Assembly: GCA_964419445.1 (NCBI GenBank)
Contig: CAYQPE010000058.1
Location: 1-10,858, forward strand
Direction: 5' to 3'
Source of the DNA: JABHHG01 sp964419445
GTDB taxonomy: Bacteria > Fidelibacterota > Marinisomatia > SCGC-AAA003-L08 > D37C17
DNA: 10,858 bases
Shown here: in pieces, positions 1-8,239 of the stretch
Layout of the letters: the number at the start of each line of letters is the position of its first letter
Position numbering within the stretch: the stretch's first letter is position 1
Made by a program: the position numbers and the translations under genes
Notes under the pieces: generated by a model
What the model was told of the DNA's origin: nothing
Databases searched by the model: none
The model's input: only the letters and a program-made list of their open reading frames with translations

Positions 1-1881
1 TCTCGTTATTTAGAATTAGTTGAATTACAAAAAAATATACCACCAATATTCAAACAACCCATCCCCAATGTAGAGATTAATTCAAACGTTGATGTAATTG
101 AAGAAGATGTAATAGCTGAAAATGAAAAGGATAGTATTGCTCCAGAAGAGAAAGTGGATACCCCCCAAACCAGTGAATCTAAAAAAGTTGAAGAATCTTC
201 TATCTCAACTATTGAATCTAATTCAACTACAAATAGTACTTTTGATTTAATTGAAATATCAAATTTTGAGAGTTTAGGGATTTTTACATTTAAAGATTTA
301 ATGGAGTATGTATCTGGAATTCATGTAGTTTATCGTGGTACTTCATCTTCACAATCTACATTGAGTTATTTGGGGCATGGATCTAATCAAATTGTATTTT
401 TAGTAAATGGAATGCGATCATATCAATCAACATTACTTTTTGATAATGTTAATTTTCCATTTGACTTGAATGATGTTGAATCTGTAGAAATTGATTATAA
501 TCCATCATCTTCACGGTATGGTTTTAACGCTTCAGGTATGGTAATAAATTTCAAATTGAAATCATACGATTCATTTTCTACTAATACACAATTTTACATG
601 GGTGATTACTCGAATCAAAAATTGTATTTCGATATGAATCTGCCTGTAAAAAAGAGTAATCATACAGTTTCTTTTTCCAGTAATAGTAATGGTGGATATG
701 TGTACAATGCTCATCATGAATCTACAAAAATGGTGTATAGATATTCACTGAATGATGATAATTCGACTGCAAACTTATCTTTTGGTTCACATACTGAAGA
801 GCAAGGATATCTCACTCAATTAAATCCAAATTACCCAACTGAAACCTATAATAATTTATTTTTTGATTCTAGATTGACATGGTCATTTGGCGCTATTGAG
901 TTAAATTCATTGACCCATTGGAATGAAAGTGAAAATTCTTTTTCAAATGGAGAGAGTACTCAAGAATATACAGTCACAGATTTAGGTTACGATATTGAAG
1001 GTTCAAAACAATATAAAAATGGTAATGGTGAGTTTGGATTTTCAGCAGCCAGAGAAATGGTAACTAATCTTTCAAATAATGAATTTCAACGGGATAGATT
1101 AAGTTTCTTCTATAATCGAACGAAGTTAAAAGAAAATTCAAATATTTTTAAAGGAATTTCTGCAAACTATTCAGAAGACTTTGGATGGAACATTACCTAT
1201 GGTTTTGGCTATGGTTATAATTTATCAGATAAAGTAAATTTAAATTATAAATATGATAGTGGATTTTCTCTGCCTATCCCTTTTCAACAATATGCAAGCT
1301 ATGGTCTTTGGAATGGAAACAATGATTTAGAAAAATCAACTACATCGTCTTCACTATTCACATTTTCCATGGTAAACGATGATTTGAAGTTAACGTCAAA
1401 AGTGTTTCATTCTAAGTCTTTAAACACTATTGATTGGGTCTTAAATTCAGAAACTCAACTTTGGAATAGTGTAAACATTGAAGAAGTAGTGGTTAATGGA
1501 CATCAGCTATCTACTGAAATTAATCTTTACAATTGGCCACTCATAAGTTTTATAAAAGCTGTTAACTTTGATTATACATTTATAGATTTGACTCACTCTG
1601 AAGGAAGTTTTAGACATACGTCAAATTATTTAGTACATGATTTTGTAACTTCTTTTAATTATAATTTATTCTTTGGTTTATCTCAATCGTGGAATATTCG
1701 ATATGAATCGCCTCAATTGTTTGATTCAAGATGGATTGTCGATACGTCATTTTCAATTCCAGTATGGAAGTTTTATACAGTTCTCTCCATTGATAATATG
1801 CTTAACAGAGAGTATGAATATGAGCCTGGGTTATCTGCTTCTGGCCGTTGGGTGAATTTTGGGTTACAATTTCAATATTAA
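1..1881 (+). CDS. TonB-dependent outer-membrane receptor, 5'-truncated by window edge
   Basis: The frame is open from base 1 without a start codon, so the gene begins upstream; the GTG at 154 lies inside it and is not the likely start. Visible order: about 80 residues of acidic, Ser/Thr/Glu-rich linker (to about base 250), then a plug domain (about 250-570) with TFKDLMEYVSGIHVV, the NQIVFLVNG core strand, ESVEIDYNPSSSRYG and GMVINFKLK, which match the usual plug order (DLL..PGV, vLiDG, IEvl.GP.s..YG..A..GvInI). The remaining ~430 residues alternate aromatic and polar residues as in a transmembrane barrel, with the closing-strand signature DNMLNREYEYEPG, then GRWVNFGLQFQY ending in Tyr. From plug to end it is about the size of BtuB. 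It should take up a scarce ligand across the outer membrane using TonB energy. The substrate cannot be read from the sequence. The plug has LGHGSNQ where iRG..nq is common. A terminator follows directly, making this the last gene of its transcript. Confidence 0.85.
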   Translation, partial: SRYLELVELQKNIPPIFKQPIPNVEINSNVDVIEEDVIAENEKDSIAPEEKVDTPQTSESKKVEESSISTIESNSTTNSTFDLIEISNFESLGIFTFKDLMEYVSGIHVVYRGTSSSQSTLSYLGHGSNQIVFLVNGMRSYQSTLLFDNVNFPFDLNDVESVEIDYNPSSSRYGFNASGMVINFKLKSYDSFSTNTQFYMGDYSNQKLYFDMNLPVKKSNHTVSFSSNSNGGYVYNAHHESTKMVYRYSLNDDNSTANLSFGSHTEEQGYLTQLNPNYPTETYNNLFFDSRLTWSFGAIELNSLTHWNESENSFSNGESTQEYTVTDLGYDIEGSKQYKNGNGEFGFSAAREMVTNLSNNEFQRDRLSFFYNRTKLKENSNIFKGISANYSEDFGWNITYGFGYGYNLSDKVNLNYKYDSGFSLPIPFQQYASYGLWNGNNDLEKSTTSSSLFTFSMVNDDLKLTSKVFHSKSLNTIDWVLNSETQLWNSVNIEEVVVNGHQLSTEINLYNWPLISFIKAVNFDYTFIDLTHSEGSFRHTSNYLVHDFVTSFNYNLFFGLSQSWNIRYESPQLFDSRWIVDTSFSIPVWKFYTVLSIDNMLNREYEYEPGLSASGRWVNFGLQFQY

Positions 1882-1904
1882 AATTGAGTTATAAAGTTTT
1901 AACT

Positions 1905-1947
1905 ATAAACGGGGTAAAATTCTTAATTTTACCCCGTTTATTTTTTT
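1905..1947 (+). terminator. Rho-independent terminator after the TonB receptor gene
   Basis: A perfect inverted repeat with arms TAAACGGGGTAAAAT (1906-1920) and ATTTTACCCCGTTTA (1926-1940) encloses the loop TCTTA. The outer A1905-T1941 pair extends the stem to 16 bp. It is followed at once by seven T (1941-1947). The four G-C pairs lie mid-stem and are flanked by A/T pairs. The hairpin sits 24 nt after the receptor stop and ends 27 nt before the htpG start, so it may also act in the htpG leader. Confidence 0.93.
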
Positions 1948-1960
1948 AAATATATCAATT

Positions 1961-1965
1961 AGGAG
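1961..1965 (+). promoter_or_regulatory. Shine-Dalgarno site of htpG
   Basis: AGGAG lies 9 nt before the ATG at 1975. It is one of the clearest ribosome-binding sites in the window and supports this start, which gives the usual HtpG N-terminus beginning just before the FQTEVSQLLHL helix. Confidence 0.8.
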
Positions 1966-1974
1966 TTGATTTAA

Positions 1975-3837
1975 ATGTCGAAGCATAATTTTCAAACAGA
2001 AGTATCCCAATTATTACATTTAATTATTCATTCATTATATTCTCAAAAAGAAATTTTCTTGCGTGAGTTAATTTCTAATGGATCTGATGCATTGGATAAA
2101 CTCAAGTACTTGACTCTCACAGATAAGGATTTTAAATCTATCCCGTTTGAACCTCAAATTGATATTGAATTTGATAAAGATGCCAAAACTTTAACTATTA
2201 CAGATACTGGTATCGGTATGAATGAAGATGATTTAAATGAACATTTAGGAACCATTGCAAGATCAGGAACTAAAAACTTTCTTCAAAACTTGTCTGGAGA
2301 TGATAAAAAAGATTCCAATCTCATTGGTCAATTTGGTGTGGGATTCTATTCTTGCTTTATGGTCGCAGATAAGGTACAAGTCATCTCTAAAAAAGCAAAT
2401 GATTCTACAGCTTTTATGTGGGAGAGTGATGGCAAAAGTGGATATTCAATATCAAAATTAGAATCAGATGCTCATGGTACTAAAATTGTATTGTTCCTTA
2501 ATGATAATGGAACTGAATACACAAATAGATGGTCCATTGAACAAATTGTTAAAAAATATTCCAATCATATTTCATTCCCAATTTATCTTCATTATACTGA
2601 AGAAAAAACAGATGACAAGGACAATACTACCGTTGAAGATAAGACTGAACAAATCAATGCTGCATCAGCATTTTGGAAACAGCCAAAAAGCAGCCTGAAA
2701 AAAGAAGATTACAATTCCTTTTATAGCACAATTGCCAATGATTATCAAGAGCCCATGCATTATGTTCATACACAGGCTGAAGGGGCATTAGATTATACTA
2801 CTCTATTTTATATTCCTAGCGTTGCCCCTATGGATATGTATCAACCCGATTATAATCCTGGTGTAAAATTATACGTAAAACGTGTTTTCATTACTGATGA
2901 TGAAAAAGAACTCATGCCCACATATTTACGTTTTGTAAGAGGAATTATAGATACAGAAGACCTACCGTTAAATGTGAGTCGTGAAATATTACAGCAAAAT
3001 AAAGTATTGTCAAAAATTCGTTCAAATTCTGTAAAGAAAATATTGAGTGAAATTGAAAAAATGGCAACGGATGCTGAAAAATATAAATCCTTTTTTGAAC
3101 AATTTGGTCGCCCTATTAAAGAGGGATTATACCAAGATCATGAAAATAAAGATACACTTCTTGAATTAGTACGTTTTAAAAGTACTAAGTCAGATGATTT
3201 AGTATCTTTTGCAGATTATGAATCTCGTATGCAAAGTGAGCAAAAAACAATTTATTATATTACGGGGGGTACAGAAAACACGCTTCGGAATTCACCGCTT
3301 TTAGAAATGTATAAAACGAAAGATGTTGAGGTATTGATTCTTGATGATGAGATTGATGAAATAATTATTTCTTCTGTACCCAAATACAAAGATTTCTCTT
3401 TAAAGTCAGTTACGCATAGTGATGCAGCAGAAGAGTTAAAAGATGAGACGGATAAAGATGCTGAAAAATCAGTAAAGCCACTCATTAAGAAAATCAAAAA
3501 GGTATTAGGTGATCAAGTTAAGGATGTAATGGCATCTACACGGTTAACCAATTCACCTTCATGTATTGTAACGGATCAAAATGATCCCAGTGCTCAATTA
3601 CGAGAAATGATGAAAGCAATGGGGCAAAGTGGCAATATCCCCGAATCAAAACCGATTTTAGAAATAAACCCTGAACATTCTATAGTTAAACGGTTAAGTA
3701 GCATGAGGAAGAGCAAAGCATTTGATAACATCTGTCAATTGTTACTAGATCAAGCTTTATTAGTAGAAGGATTAAAATTAGAAAATCCAGCTGATTTCGT
3801 TGGCCGTTTAAATTCAGTGTTAGAAGAAACCATTTAG
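1975..3837 (+). CDS. htpG: Molecular chaperone HtpG (bacterial Hsp90)
   Basis: An ATP-driven, homodimeric cytosolic chaperone of the Hsp90 family. At 620 aa it is full length (E. coli HtpG is 624). The N-terminal GHKL ATPase domain (about 1-205) has the catalytic Glu31 and nucleotide-contacting Asn35 in FLRELISNGSDALDK, Asp77 in TDTGIGM, the lid segment GTIARSGT (92-99) and GQFGVGFYS (118-126). A short charged linker (about 205-225) replaces the long eukaryotic one. The middle domain begins near Trp234 (FWKQPKSSL) and holds the conserved Arg336 in LPLNVSREILQQN. The C-terminal dimerisation domain includes an amphipathic Met-rich helix (AQLREMMKAMGQ, about 539-550). Gly36 replaces the more common Ala in ELISNASDA. 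The gene opens a tightly packed run of six genes. No CIRCE element is visible upstream; a terminator-type hairpin precedes it. Identification is secure. Confidence 0.98.
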   Translation: MSKHNFQTEVSQLLHLIIHSLYSQKEIFLRELISNGSDALDKLKYLTLTDKDFKSIPFEPQIDIEFDKDAKTLTITDTGIGMNEDDLNEHLGTIARSGTKNFLQNLSGDDKKDSNLIGQFGVGFYSCFMVADKVQVISKKANDSTAFMWESDGKSGYSISKLESDAHGTKIVLFLNDNGTEYTNRWSIEQIVKKYSNHISFPIYLHYTEEKTDDKDNTTVEDKTEQINAASAFWKQPKSSLKKEDYNSFYSTIANDYQEPMHYVHTQAEGALDYTTLFYIPSVAPMDMYQPDYNPGVKLYVKRVFITDDEKELMPTYLRFVRGIIDTEDLPLNVSREILQQNKVLSKIRSNSVKKILSEIEKMATDAEKYKSFFEQFGRPIKEGLYQDHENKDTLLELVRFKSTKSDDLVSFADYESRMQSEQKTIYYITGGTENTLRNSPLLEMYKTKDVEVLILDDEIDEIIISSVPKYKDFSLKSVTHSDAAEELKDETDKDAEKSVKPLIKKIKKVLGDQVKDVMASTRLTNSPSCIVTDQNDPSAQLREMMKAMGQSGNIPESKPILEINPEHSIVKRLSSMRKSKAFDNICQLLLDQALLVEGLKLENPADFVGRLNSVLEETI

Positions 3838-3845
3838 GAAGTATA

Positions 3846-4127
3846 ATGTCAGAAACATATTCACCTTTTGTAAAATTTACTTACACGGTTTTAGATCCTG
3901 ATGGATTACCGCAACAAAAATCATGGTTGTTAAACTTATCATATGTTGTCAGTATAGAATCTGGAAATAATAATGATATTAAAGTTTATATGAGCAATGA
4001 TCAAATCATTGCTATTGAACTTGGAAGAGATTATACTGCAACCAGTTTGATGAACGAAATTCTAGATTTATCTGCTGAAGGATTAGATTACAATGTTTAC
4101 AAAATAAACAGTTTTGAAAAGAAATAG
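3846..4127 (+). CDS. Small conserved-looking protein of unknown function (93 aa)
   Basis: I do not recognise this protein with confidence. It starts 8 nt after htpG. AGGAA (3836-3840), overlapping the htpG stop, lies 5 nt before the ATG, so coupling to htpG is likely. There is no signal peptide, transmembrane segment or Cys. The predicted layout is mostly beta: a hydrophobic strand KSWLLNLSYVVSIES, a polar turn GNNND, strand IKVYMSNDQIIAIELG, then a helix TATSLMNEILDLS, and a charged end. The order 'LN..yV.sIE - turn - DIkVym.n.q.iaiELgr - helix' is faintly reminiscent of the small FlbD family (LN.dlIe.IE..PDT.I.LtnGkk..V.Es..EV), but no flagellar genes are nearby and the match is too weak for naming. 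Its last 14 bases overlap the next gene. Confidence 0.75.
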   Translation: MSETYSPFVKFTYTVLDPDGLPQQKSWLLNLSYVVSIESGNNNDIKVYMSNDQIIAIELGRDYTATSLMNEILDLSAEGLDYNVYKINSFEKK

Positions 4128-6531
4128 GAATAATTTAAAATCAATTATTTCAATTGTATTTTACACAATAGGATTTCTATTCTGTTTTTCATGTGTTTAT
4201 TTTAATACATTTTATAATGCCAAAACATCCTTTGAGGATGCTGAAAAAATAATCGATGAATCACCACTATTAGAAGCAGGGGAAATTCCTCCACAAGCAA
4301 AAAAATTATTAGGTGAGTCCATTGATAACTGCAATATTGTTCTAGAAAAATATTCCACAAGTAAATATGTAGATGATGCCTTTTATATCATCTCAAAAGC
4401 ACGATTTTTACGCAATGAGTATGCACTCTCTGTCCGATATATTGACAGACTAATAGGTGAATACCCCCAAAGTGAATTCATTCAGGAATCTAAAATTCTT
4501 AGAGCATATGCACACTTTCGCATTGGACTTATAGATTCGACCAAAGAACAACTTGAAGCCATTGAATTGATTCCCAAACTTACTCGAAAAGAGAGGTTTC
4601 TCCTCCAAAATCTAAAAGCTGAATTGCATCTCAGTAATAACCAAATTGAAAAAGCTCTAACATTATATGAATCTGCAATTAAATTCACTAAAAAAGTTTC
4701 AAACAAAGTTGCGCTATATTTAAAATTAGTCAAAATTTGCGAAGAAAATAAAAATGTTGATAAAGTTATTGCTTACTTAGAAGAATTGTTAGTGATTGCG
4801 CCCTTTGAAATTAAAAAATCAATAGTTTTAGATTGGATTGCATATAATCGAAAAATTGGAAATTATGATTCTATCATCACTAAGATTGATGAATTACTGG
4901 GACAATCTGATTTTAGTATTATCCACATAAAGCTATCTCTTGAAAAAGCAAAAGTATATATGGATTTAAAAGATTTAGAAACAGCTAAACTTTTATTTAG
5001 TGAATTTACCGCTACGTATGAACGTAAAGCTGAGACAGCTGAAGCCTATTATCATTTAGGATACATTGCGTTGATGGAGGATTTCGATTTAGCTTTAGCT
5101 AAAGAGTATTTTGAAGATTCCAAGAAAGCAAAATCCAATTCAGAATATGGTAAAAAATCTAAAGAAATGAAAGTAGTCATTGATGACTTTACCGCATTGC
5201 AAGAAGAGTATGAATATAAACGTGATAATCCAGAAGATTTTGAAGAGGAAACTGAATTAGAAGAAGATAATACACTTGAACGGTTTGATTCCATGCGAAT
5301 GCCTTCACCTCGAAACAGTGTAGAAGCTACTCCTGATTCTATTTTATTTACTATTGCAGAAAAATTATTATTTGATTTTAATAATGAAGATGAAGCATTA
5401 GTAAAATTTAAGGAAGTACTCACTGAGTTTCCAGAATCAAAATTTGTACCTCAATCGTTGTTTGTGCTTTCAAATTATGAGCCAAAAGAAGGATGGAAAA
5501 CAAGATTAGAAAATGATTTCCCTGAGTCAACATTTAATTCTGATGTAGATGGTACTCAAATTAAAAACTCAATCAGTGCAAAAAGAGATAATATTTGGTC
5601 GGATTTATCAAACTCATATGAAAACGCATCAACTTCTTTTTATCAATTGTTTGAAGATGAACAGGATACATTATCGCTTTACTATTGTGCATTTATTCAA
5701 GATCACTATTTAAACGAATTAAAAGCTGCTCTGGAAAATTACATGCTATTTCATGACTTTGAATTTGATAAAGAATTTACAAATTTGGCTAAATTTAGAA
5801 TTGATGAAATAAATGATGGAATTTCTACTGAAGTTGAACTCTTGGAACAAAAACTTAATTATAAATTGGCTTTTGATAGATTTATTTTAGGTGAACCTTT
5901 TGATTCAGTAGATACTGCAATTGAAGCCGTGCTCCAAGGAAAGCATTCTCAGTATAGAAAATCAGCACAAAAGCTAAAAACATCACTTCAAAAATTAGAC
6001 TTATTTAGAAACTTACTTATTCCTGACTCAACAGGAGTATTAGATTCTAATATTGTTCAAAAACTCGATTCAATCTATTTTAATATAGGTGATATTTTTG
6101 ATTATTCCTTGGGATTAGAAGATTCTGCAACTCAATACTATGAGTATGTGGTGAATAATTATAGTGAATCTACATTTAGGGTTTCTGCATTAGAATCCCT
6201 TTACTATTTAGATTCGCAACCTAAGTTTTTAAATATGTTACTAGATGAGTTTCCCGACAGTATATTTGTGATGGATTCTACTCGAGTAAAAACAAAGATT
6301 ATTGACGAAATCTATTTATCAAATTTTCAACAAGAAAATGAAGAAAAGTTAGTATTGATGGAGGAAATTCAATTAATGATAAATCCACCAGAGATAGATA
6401 CAAGCATAGTAGATTCAACAGAACAATTGATGATCGAAATGCCTGTAGATTCTACAAATTCAATATTAGATTCCCTTGAAAATATTCCCACAGTTATTGA
6501 TTCTACTAACAATATTGATGAAGAGGATTAA
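4114..6531 (+). CDS. TPR-repeat envelope protein, probably membrane-anchored (lipoprotein-like)
   Basis: An 805-codon protein. The start is probably TTG 4114: the frame is closed by TAA at 4105, and no ATG or GTG occurs before the hydrophobic N-terminus. It overlaps the previous gene by 14 nt and has no obvious Shine-Dalgarno site, suggesting coupled translation. A basic start (KRNRNNLK) is followed by a hydrophobic segment (about 10-26) ending FCFSC27, a poor lipobox (Cys at -3, Phe at -2). Directly after comes VYFNTFYNAK, a motif I associate with TPR envelope proteins of FCB bacteria. Helical TPR-like pairs run through about 70-350 and 400-740, often ending with 'eyPqSef'-type caps (GEYPQSEF, TEFPESKF, NDFPESTF, DEFPDSIF), as in BamD/YbgF-like repeats. 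A strongly acidic linker lies around 365-400. The tail (about 745-805) is disordered with several DST motifs. Periplasmic scaffolding in cell-envelope assembly is likely; it resembles the PorW/SprE type in layout only. Exact function is unknown. Confidence 0.85.
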   Translation: MKRNRNNLKSIISIVFYTIGFLFCFSCVYFNTFYNAKTSFEDAEKIIDESPLLEAGEIPPQAKKLLGESIDNCNIVLEKYSTSKYVDDAFYIISKARFLRNEYALSVRYIDRLIGEYPQSEFIQESKILRAYAHFRIGLIDSTKEQLEAIELIPKLTRKERFLLQNLKAELHLSNNQIEKALTLYESAIKFTKKVSNKVALYLKLVKICEENKNVDKVIAYLEELLVIAPFEIKKSIVLDWIAYNRKIGNYDSIITKIDELLGQSDFSIIHIKLSLEKAKVYMDLKDLETAKLLFSEFTATYERKAETAEAYYHLGYIALMEDFDLALAKEYFEDSKKAKSNSEYGKKSKEMKVVIDDFTALQEEYEYKRDNPEDFEEETELEEDNTLERFDSMRMPSPRNSVEATPDSILFTIAEKLLFDFNNEDEALVKFKEVLTEFPESKFVPQSLFVLSNYEPKEGWKTRLENDFPESTFNSDVDGTQIKNSISAKRDNIWSDLSNSYENASTSFYQLFEDEQDTLSLYYCAFIQDHYLNELKAALENYMLFHDFEFDKEFTNLAKFRIDEINDGISTEVELLEQKLNYKLAFDRFILGEPFDSVDTAIEAVLQGKHSQYRKSAQKLKTSLQKLDLFRNLLIPDSTGVLDSNIVQKLDSIYFNIGDIFDYSLGLEDSATQYYEYVVNNYSESTFRVSALESLYYLDSQPKFLNMLLDEFPDSIFVMDSTRVKTKIIDEIYLSNFQQENEEKLVLMEEIQLMINPPEIDTSIVDSTEQLMIEMPVDSTNSILDSLENIPTVIDSTNNIDEED
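6522..6527 (+). promoter_or_regulatory. Shine-Dalgarno site supporting a TTG start for pyrK
   Basis: AGAGGA, inside the last codons of the preceding gene, lies 6 nt before TTG 6534. The alternative ATG at 6561 has only TGGTAAG-type sequence upstream. The site therefore decides for the TTG start, which also keeps the first beta-strand (NELVSV) of the flavin domain. Confidence 0.65.
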
Positions 6532-6533
6532 AA

Positions 6534-7334
6534 TTGATTTTTAATGAATTGGTAAGCGTAATGTCCACTAAAGAGATTGCTCAAAATACCTATCAAACTT
6601 TTCTTGAATCCTCATCAATATCTTCGGTGGTGAAGCCAGGTCAATTCATTAATATTTTACCTTCAAATAATTGGGATAAAATGATGAGGCGACCTATGAG
6701 TGTTGCCAGTCAAAAAGAAGGTGAAATCAGTATAATTTACAAAGTTGTTGGTGATGGTACTCAATTTATGAAAAACTGGGGAAAAGGTGACGTTGTAGAT
6801 ATTATAGGTCCATTAGGAAATTACTGGGAAAATTTTGAAGATACATATCCTATTCTCATTGGTGGAGGTGTGGGAATCGCACCTATTTTAAATTTTCATA
6901 GTCTGCTAAACCAGCAAAATATAAAGCATGCCCTTATTATGGGAGCCCAAACTAAAGCTGATCATTTTATGGCACATGAGCCATCAAAACAAATTTTTAT
7001 GACTACAGATAATGGTACTTTTGGCATCCATGGAAATGTACTACATCCTCTAAAAGAAATTATTAATCTTAATGTATCTTCGCCCAAAGTATTTACTTGT
7101 GGTCCACCAGCCATGATGGAAGCTATCAAGCATTATACCGATGAAAATGAAATTCTTTGTGATGTGGCATTGGAAACGATTATGGCATGTGGATTTGGAA
7201 TTTGCCAAGGCTGTACTGTTGAGTATTCAGAAAATAATAATTTAGATGCACATAGTTATCGCCATAAATTTGGTTTAGTCTGTGTAGATGGTCCAATTTT
7301 TAATGCCAAGGAGATAAAATCATGTCATCTGTAA
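6534..7334 (+). CDS. pyrK: Dihydroorotate dehydrogenase electron-transfer subunit PyrK
   Basis: The FAD and [2Fe-2S] subunit that passes electrons from the PyrD flavin to NAD+ in class 1B dihydroorotate dehydrogenase, a cytosolic step of UMP synthesis. It has 266 aa, close to the family norm. Ferredoxin-reductase-type FAD domain (about 1-100) with RRPMSV (52-57) and GDGTQFM. NAD-binding domain with IGGGVGIAPIL (109-119) and the terminal CGPPAMMEAI (189-198). Iron-sulfur loop Cys219, Cys224 and Cys227 in MACGFGICQGC, with Cys250 in LVCVDGPIF. The first three cysteines have the normal CX4CX2C spacing. The last gap is 22 residues, longer than I remember for Bacillus or Lactococcus PyrK (about 14). 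It starts 2 nt after the TPR gene stop at a TTG (ATG 6561 is possible but less likely) and overlaps pyrD by 13 nt, fitting stoichiometric production of the heterotetramer. Confidence 0.95.
   Translation: MIFNELVSVMSTKEIAQNTYQTFLESSSISSVVKPGQFINILPSNNWDKMMRRPMSVASQKEGEISIIYKVVGDGTQFMKNWGKGDVVDIIGPLGNYWENFEDTYPILIGGGVGIAPILNFHSLLNQQNIKHALIMGAQTKADHFMAHEPSKQIFMTTDNGTFGIHGNVLHPLKEIINLNVSSPKVFTCGPPAMMEAIKHYTDENEILCDVALETIMACGFGICQGCTVEYSENNNLDAHSYRHKFGLVCVDGPIFNAKEIKSCHL
7308..7313 (+). promoter_or_regulatory. Shine-Dalgarno site of pyrD within the end of pyrK
   Basis: AAGGAG lies 8 nt before ATG 7322, inside the last codons of pyrK. It is a strong site and confirms the overlapping start of pyrD. 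Confidence 0.75.
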
Positions 7335-8239
7335 AACTTGGAGGTATTGAATTTACATCACCAATTTTAGTGGCAAGTGGAACCTATGGTTATGGTCATG
7401 AATCTGCTCAAATTGTAGATGTAAATAAAATTGGTGGTATTGTAACTAAATCCGTAACTCGGCATCCTCGAGAAGGAAACCCACCTCCACGTATCGCTGA
7501 AACATCGTCGGGAATGCTAAATTCCATTGGTCTTGCCAACTTGGGAGTTGAAGAATATTGTCATTCAAAACTACCTTATTTAAATGAGCTGAAAACCAAT
7601 GTAATAATAAATGTGGCTGGTACTGCTATAGATGATTATGTTGAAACACTACAAATCCTTGAAAACGCAGGGGGAAATCATGTGGGGTATGAGATAAATA
7701 TATCCTGTCCCAATGTGAAAGAAGGGGGGATGTCATTTGGTGTTAGTCCGCAAATGACTGAATCATTAACACATGCATTGCGACAATGTACCCAAAAGCC
7801 ATTGATTATGAAACTTAGCCCCAATGTTACTTCAATTGAAGATATTGCAAAAGCAGCCGAAAATGGAGGTGCAGATGCAGTTAGTGCAATTAATACTGTT
7901 GTTGGGATGGGTATAAATATCAAAAGTAGAAAAGTAGAATTAAACACTGTTTTTGGTGGACTCTCTGGCCCCGCTATAAAGCCTGTAGCATTGGCAAATG
8001 TCCATAAGGTGTTTAAGGTAGTAAATATTCCCATTATTGGATTGGGAGGAATTGCCTCTATGGAGGATGTTGTTGAATTTGTATTAGCCGGTGCAGATTT
8101 AGTTCAGATTGGAACCCTAAATTATAAAGAGCCAGGCATTGCCATTCGGTTAGCAGAAGAACTTGAAAATTACTGTAATGCAAATAATTTAAAATCAATT
8201 CAAGAATTAAAAGGACAAGTTCAATATCATAATGAATAA
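7322..8239 (+). CDS. pyrD: Dihydroorotate dehydrogenase, catalytic subunit, class 1B
   Basis: An FMN-dependent TIM barrel that oxidises dihydroorotate to orotate, the fourth step of de novo pyrimidine synthesis. It has 305 aa, the usual length. Landmarks: FMN/substrate region VTKSVT (Lys43); substrate loop GMLNSIGLAN (Asn67 among the contacts); EINISCPNV with Cys129 as catalytic base, which is diagnostic of class 1 rather than the membrane-bound class 2 (Ser); MKLSPN (Lys164); INTVVGM; GGLSGPAIKP (212-221); and the phosphate-binding end GLGGIASMEDVV...VQIGT (240-265). The adjacent, overlapping pyrK identifies it as the NAD-linked 1B type. No other pyr gene is in view. It overlaps the next gene by 8 nt. 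Confidence 0.97.
   Translation: MSSVKLGGIEFTSPILVASGTYGYGHESAQIVDVNKIGGIVTKSVTRHPREGNPPPRIAETSSGMLNSIGLANLGVEEYCHSKLPYLNELKTNVIINVAGTAIDDYVETLQILENAGGNHVGYEINISCPNVKEGGMSFGVSPQMTESLTHALRQCTQKPLIMKLSPNVTSIEDIAKAAENGGADAVSAINTVVGMGINIKSRKVELNTVFGGLSGPAIKPVALANVHKVFKVVNIPIIGLGGIASMEDVVEFVLAGADLVQIGTLNYKEPGIAIRLAEELENYCNANNLKSIQELKGQVQYHNE

Noticed and set aside
1906..1940. CIRCE or other heat-shock operator before htpG
   Set aside because: The inverted repeat does not match the CIRCE arms (TTAGCACTC/GAGTGCTAA) and has a T-tract and short loop typical of a terminator.
5052..5423. Minus-strand 123-codon open frame within the TPR gene
   Set aside because: Low-complexity Ser/Asn-rich translation, antisense to well-supported TPR coding sequence; no ribosome site or family pattern.
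7678..8034. Minus-strand 118-codon open frame within pyrD
   Set aside because: Lies entirely opposite conserved PyrD motifs, including the catalytic cysteine region; no independent support.
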